From: Clostridium fessum
GTDB lineage: Bacteria; Bacillota; Clostridia; Lachnospirales; Lachnospiraceae
Length of the DNA: 64,000 nt
Direction of reading: 5' to 3'
NCBI RefSeq assembly: GCF_003024715.1
Contig: NZ_PYLO01000002.1
Location: 1 to 64,000, forward strand
A program made the position numbers and the translations under genes. Position 1 is the first letter of the stretch. Each line of letters opens with the position of its first letter. Under the pieces are notes generated by a model that worked only from the letters and a program-made list of their open reading frames with translations, had not been told where the DNA came from and did no database searches. Shown here piece after piece: positions 61,291 through 64,000 of this stretch.

Positions 61291-61875
61291 CTACAGATAC
61301 GCCTGTACCATCGGGCGCAGCCGTCTTGCCATGATCGCCGCCAGAATGCAGAGAATATAATCCGCCGGCATCTCCGGCAGGCAGTAAACCAGCACAATCG
61401 CTTTCCAGCCGATCGGCTGCAGGGTTACGAGATGGGTAATCAGATAGAAATAAACCATTCCCATTCCATAATATACCACATATCCAGCCGTCGCCGCCGT
61501 CATCAGCGCTCCCATTTTCCAGGAATTCAAACATTCACAGACCTTTCCCATGACCCACGCCGCAAGGAGAAATCCCAGCAGAAAACCAAAGGTCGGGCGC
61601 AGCAGATACGCCGGACCGCCGCCGCGTGCAAAGATCGGGACGCCCGCAAGTCCAATCAGCAAATAGACACCCACACTGGTAAATGCCCGTCTGGAGCCCA
61701 GCAGAAATGCTGCCAGCATCACGAAAAACCACTGCAAGGTGAAGTTCATGGTATCTGCGCCGGTCGGAATGACAACCTTGATAAATGCCCCCACGGCGAC
61801 CAGCGCCGCAAACAGACCGCAAAGCGCCACATCCTTCGAATGTTCCCGGCTCCGCGAAACTGCTTTTTCTCTCAT
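61291..61875 (-). CDS. bioY: Biotin ECF transporter S component BioY
   Basis: 194 residues with six membrane helices. 'GLAGVPIFARGGGPAYLLRPTFGFLLGF' (quoted in part: VPIFARGGGPAYLLRPTFGF, about 73-92) is the BioY signature for biotin binding. It needs an ECF module (EcfA, EcfA', EcfT) encoded elsewhere. The ATG at 61875 follows TGGAGGAAAACAG; a start 12 codons upstream exists but is weaker. The neighbour is a folate-type S component, so two vitamin uptake genes stand side by side, probably controlled separately. Confidence 0.94.
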   Translation of the reverse strand: MREKAVSRSREHSKDVALCGLFAALVAVGAFIKVVIPTGADTMNFTLQWFFVMLAAFLLGSRRAFTSVGVYLLIGLAGVPIFARGGGPAYLLRPTFGFLLGFLLAAWVMGKVCECLNSWKMGALMTAATAGYVVYYGMGMVYFYLITHLVTLQPIGWKAIVLVYCLPEMPADYILCILAAIMARRLRPMVQAYL

Positions 61876-62002
61876 CTGTTTTCCTCCATCATGCATGATG
61901 CATTTTTTCATAAACGGTTCCTTTCATGGCATGCAGCCACCGTGCCTGCAGACTTTCGCTGTCCATGTATGTTTCCTTTTGCTCAAAACGAATCCTCCAG
62001 CA

Positions 62003-62566
62003 TCACTCCGCCTGGAATTTACGGATCATCCGCACAAGTCCAAGACTCTCCATCCGTTTTGCAATCAGATAAAAGAGTGCTGCATCCACCGGCCACTTGA
62101 TGAGATTCTTAAGCACACGCATCGGCAGAAGCACCATCATTGCTTTTCCAGACATCATGCTAAGCCAGAGTGTGTTCAAAAATATGTTGCAGATCAGCGC
62201 CACCACCAGATCCGCCCAGAGCGCCCGGCGGAAGGTAAGCGGTTTCCGATACAGAATTGTGCCATATAGCACGCCGCCCAGCATCGCATTCAGCGTAAAT
62301 CCCGGAAAAAATGCCCCTGTCGGCTTTACGACATATTTGACCAGGTCCAAGACTCCGCCATAGACCGCTCCAGCCACCGGACCGAAGAGGTAGTAGACAA
62401 ACTGGTTGACCACACCGCCGAATCCGATTTTCAAATACGGACCAGCCTCAATCGTGAAGTATCCCAGAACAACGGAGACAGCCATCAGCATGGCGGCAGT
62501 CGTGAGTGTTTTCACGTGTTTCAGTTCCTGAAAGGATGCCTGATAACATACTGCAAATTTTTTCAT
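62003..62566 (-). CDS. folT: Folate-family ECF transporter S component
   Basis: 187 residues with about six helices. 'MLMAVSVVLGYFTIEAGPYLKIGFG' (in part: LGYFTIEAGPYLKIGF, about 34-49) and 'FGPVAGAVYGGVLDLVKYVVKPTGAFFPGFT' (in part: KPTGAFFPGFTLNAML) match FolT. The preceding tetrahydrofolate riboswitch strongly supports a folate substrate. AAAAGGAGGTATTTTTTT leads to the ATG; that Shine-Dalgarno may be hidden by ATCTCCT upstream when folate is plentiful. It uses shared ECF energising subunits encoded elsewhere. Confidence 0.94.
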   Translation of the reverse strand: MKKFAVCYQASFQELKHVKTLTTAAMLMAVSVVLGYFTIEAGPYLKIGFGGVVNQFVYYLFGPVAGAVYGGVLDLVKYVVKPTGAFFPGFTLNAMLGGVLYGTILYRKPLTFRRALWADLVVALICNIFLNTLWLSMMSGKAMMVLLPMRVLKNLIKWPVDAALFYLIAKRMESLGLVRMIRKFQAE

Positions 62567-62574
62567 AAAAAAAT

Positions 62575-62614
62575 ACCTCCTTTTCTGCAGATCTCTCGAA
62601 CCACATCAGGAGAT
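62575..62614 (-). promoter_or_regulatory. Possible Shine-Dalgarno sequestering helix of folT
   Basis: AGGAGGT (complement of about 62575-62581) is the folT ribosome binding site. ATCTCCT (complement of 62608-62614), just downstream of the aptamer, can pair with it. This suggests control at translation rather than by a terminator. Confidence 0.5.
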
Positions 62615-62630
62615 AGATTGTATCAACGAT

Positions 62631-62734
62631 GCAGCGGGATGCGGAATACTGACCGCGAAACCCCGGAGGGTCTCTTCGTCCGGCTGACAACTCCCTGTTC
62701 AACCAGCACTTAACGCCTGTATTCCTACTCTGCG
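62631..62734 (-). promoter_or_regulatory. Tetrahydrofolate (THF) riboswitch
   Basis: The minus strand has the conserved THF aptamer features in order: AGAGTAGG, GGCGTTAAGTG, GGGAGTTGTC, GGACGAAG and CGCGGTCAGTATTCCGCATCCCGC. The outer GCAGAG/CCGCTGC closing helix is also present. It lies directly upstream of folT, a standard THF riboswitch target. Confidence 0.92.
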
Positions 62735-62822
62735 TTTTTTTTTATCTTTTACATCATACCATAATTTCCCCGCTTTTCAAGCACTTTATAAGCGCATCTG
62801 TCATTTTCGAATCAGTCAGCAT

Positions 62823-63257
62823 TTACTCTTCTTTTTGGCTCTGTTCGCTGTATTCCCTAAACGCACGATCCATCTCGATATAGTTGCGTTTCAGGGAAAC
62901 CGGCTTTCCGTCGCGGGTCAGGAAACAATGGCGGCTCTCGCCCACGCAGCGGATTGCGCCCGTTTCCTTGTCAAAAACCGTGTATTCCAGCGTCATGCGG
63001 ATGCCGTTGTATTCCTTCATCTGAACCAGCACCTGCACCGTCTCGCCAAACCGCGCCATGCTCTTATAATCGCAGTGAACCGACAGCACCGGGCTTATGA
63101 TCCCCTGTTTTTCCATGATGTCATATCCCATTCCCATCTGCTCCATCATGTCGATCCGCGCTTCCTCAAACCAGTGTAGGTAATTTGCATGGTGAATGAT
63201 TCCCATCTGGTCGGTTTCATAATACTGCGCTTTGTGTTCGTAAATTTTCAGTTCCAT
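62823..63257 (-). CDS. Acyl-CoA thioesterase (YbgC/FcbC-type hotdog)
   Basis: 144 residues with a single hotdog fold. 'YYETDQMGIIHHANYLHWFEEARID' (quoted in part: DQMGIIHHANYLHWFEEAR, about 16-34) is the 4-hydroxybenzoyl-CoA thioesterase signature with catalytic Asp and His. 'GAIRCVGESRHCFLTRDGKPV' (in part) is the typical last strand. It hydrolyses short acyl-CoA or aromatic thioesters; the natural substrate is unknown. The ATG at 63257 follows AGAGGGGTTTTT and is preferred to an upstream in-frame start. Confidence 0.9.
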   Translation of the reverse strand: MELKIYEHKAQYYETDQMGIIHHANYLHWFEEARIDMMEQMGMGYDIMEKQGIISPVLSVHCDYKSMARFGETVQVLVQMKEYNGIRMTLEYTVFDKETGAIRCVGESRHCFLTRDGKPVSLKRNYIEMDRAFREYSEQSQKEE

Positions 63258-63385
63258 AAAAACCCCTCTTTTCCATCTAAAAAGGGATACCTGCACAACT
63301 GCAATTTCTGCCGTTCTGCAATATCCCCCTCTGGTTCTGATATGTGTGTCACCGTCCGCACACTATGCAGGCAATGGCTGATACC

Positions 63386-63661
63386 TTACTGTTCCAGTTC
63401 TTCTCCGAGTCCGCTCTCGATCGCCTCGGTAATCGTCTTCAGCGCTTCTTCCTCATCCGGTCCGTCGCAGGCAACCGTGATCTCGGTGCCGCACTTGATA
63501 CCCGCTGCCATCACGTTCAGCACGCTCTTTGCCACAATATGTTTCTCCCCGCACTCAATCAGAGTCCGGCTCTTAAATTTCATCGCGGTCTGCGAAAGCA
63601 CGCCAGCCGGCCGCAGGTGAAGTCCCGATGGATTAACCACTTTCACTTTCTTCGATACCAT
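63386..63661 (-). CDS. ptsH: HPr-family phosphocarrier protein
   Basis: 91 residues. 'NPSGLHLRPAGVLSQTA' places the phosphorylated His at residue 15, and the HPr-kinase site serine falls exactly at residue 46 in 'AKSVLNVMAAGIKCG'. Both regulatory positions are therefore kept, so it could serve sugar PTS transport and carbon catabolite control. It is not next to a ptsI gene here. Some Lachnospiraceae encode more than one HPr; whether this is the main one is unclear. Confidence 0.92.
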   Translation of the reverse strand: MVSKKVKVVNPSGLHLRPAGVLSQTAMKFKSRTLIECGEKHIVAKSVLNVMAAGIKCGTEITVACDGPDEEEALKTITEAIESGLGEELEQ

Positions 63662-63734
63662 AGCTGTCCCTCCCTCGTCAATTCTTAGTTTTAATTACCC
63701 TAATTTTAGTCTAAGTAAGGCAGACTGTCAAGCG

Positions 63735-64000
63735 TTAGACCAGCACCTGCTGCGCATAATTAACAGACGCCATCGCATCGCGGCAATACGCATCTGCTCC
63801 AATCATATCCGCGTATTCCTGGGTCAGAACCGCGCCGCCGACCATGACTTTCGCCCACGGTGCTTCCTTGCGGAGCTGCTTGATCGTCTCCTCCATGCTC
63901 GGCACGGTGGTCGTCATCAGGGCGGACAGACCGACCAGTCTTACATGGTTCTTGATCGTCTCTTCCACGATCGCCTCCGGAGCTACGTCCTTACCTAAAT
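63735..64000 (-). CDS. Cobalamin-binding methyltransferase, C-terminal fragment (partial)
   Basis: The frame stays open from its stop codon at 63735 to the right edge; the N-terminus lies outside. The visible 88 residues match the end of a vitamin B12-binding domain: 'LGKDVAPEAIVE', 'RLVGLSALMTTTVPSM', 'VMVGGAVLTQEYADMIGADAY'. This occurs at the C-terminus of clostridial methionine synthase (MetH-like, homocysteine S-methyltransferase) and of small corrinoid proteins for methylamine-type methyltransferases. The 'GGAVLTQEYAD...GADAYCRDAM' wording favours the former, but the missing part decides. An isolated methionine-synthesis gene would fit with metY at the other end of the window. Confidence 0.8.
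   Translation of the reverse strand, partial: LGKDVAPEAIVEETIKNHVRLVGLSALMTTTVPSMEETIKQLRKEAPWAKVMVGGAVLTQEYADMIGADAYCRDAMASVNYAQQVLV

Overview
The window looks like a chromosomal segment of a Lachnospiraceae-type bacterium (Clostridia, former Clostridium cluster XIVa). The evidence is the 5' part of a 16S rRNA gene, strong AGGAGG ribosome binding sites, Firmicutes-type -35/-10 promoters, T-rich intrinsic terminators, an iron-sulfur two-subunit L-serine dehydratase, a DarA c-di-AMP receptor, ECF transporter S components and a sensory [FeFe]-hydrogenase operon. Most genes lie on the minus strand. I saw no prophage, insertion sequence or CRISPR array.

Layout. 1-0.9 kb: 16S rRNA 5' end (minus) with its leader and promoter. 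0.9-7.6 kb: SDR/sdaAB/sdaAA, purC, metY, an Rrf2 regulator and mazG. metY is preceded by a leader holding a 28-codon ORF with consecutive Cys codons, a terminator and a competing pairing, which together read as a cysteine-sensing attenuator. 7.7-11 kb: a palindromic repeat element, a D-glutamate cyclase-like gene with a structured leader, and a glycine-riboswitch-controlled AGCS symporter. 11-32.5 kb: a five-gene block of secreted proteins centred on a 4,531-residue SpaA/Cna_B-type surface protein anchored by a C-terminal membrane helix. Its neighbours are a secreted transglutaminase-like protein, a GLUG/cell-wall-binding-repeat protein, a DUF6273 protein and a small Fn3-like protein. 32.9-37.6 kb: a hydrogenase signalling operon (2Fe-2S protein, HydS with PAS, SpoIIE-type phosphatase, second [FeFe] hydrogenase).

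37.9-49.3 kb: HAD phosphatase, darA, four minus-strand tRNAs (Thr, Ala, Leu, Leu), ispF-cysS-mrnC-rlmB, a lipid kinase, a duplicated tRNA-Val/tRNA-Met pair, a PAP2 protein, HD hydrolase and glycosyltransferase, and a D,D-carboxypeptidase. 49.4-64 kb: aminopeptidase, DUF6142 and VanZ membrane proteins, a 49-residue membrane peptide, the pyrimidine operon pyrF-pyrK-pyrD-pyrE, nitroreductase, lrgA/lrgB-type pair, GNAT, small alarmone synthetase, Mrp, BioY, folT under a tetrahydrofolate riboswitch, a thioesterase, HPr, and the C-terminus of a cobalamin-binding protein running off the end.

Regulation is unusually legible: a putative cysteine attenuator, glycine and THF riboswitches, and several structured leaders. 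Four intergenic palindromes share GTAACTGTTCA-like ends, and two of them share an identical 17-nt core. The strongest candidates for something undescribed are the metY leader and the giant-surface-protein operon. Functional assignments come from reading motifs by eye; no searches were run.
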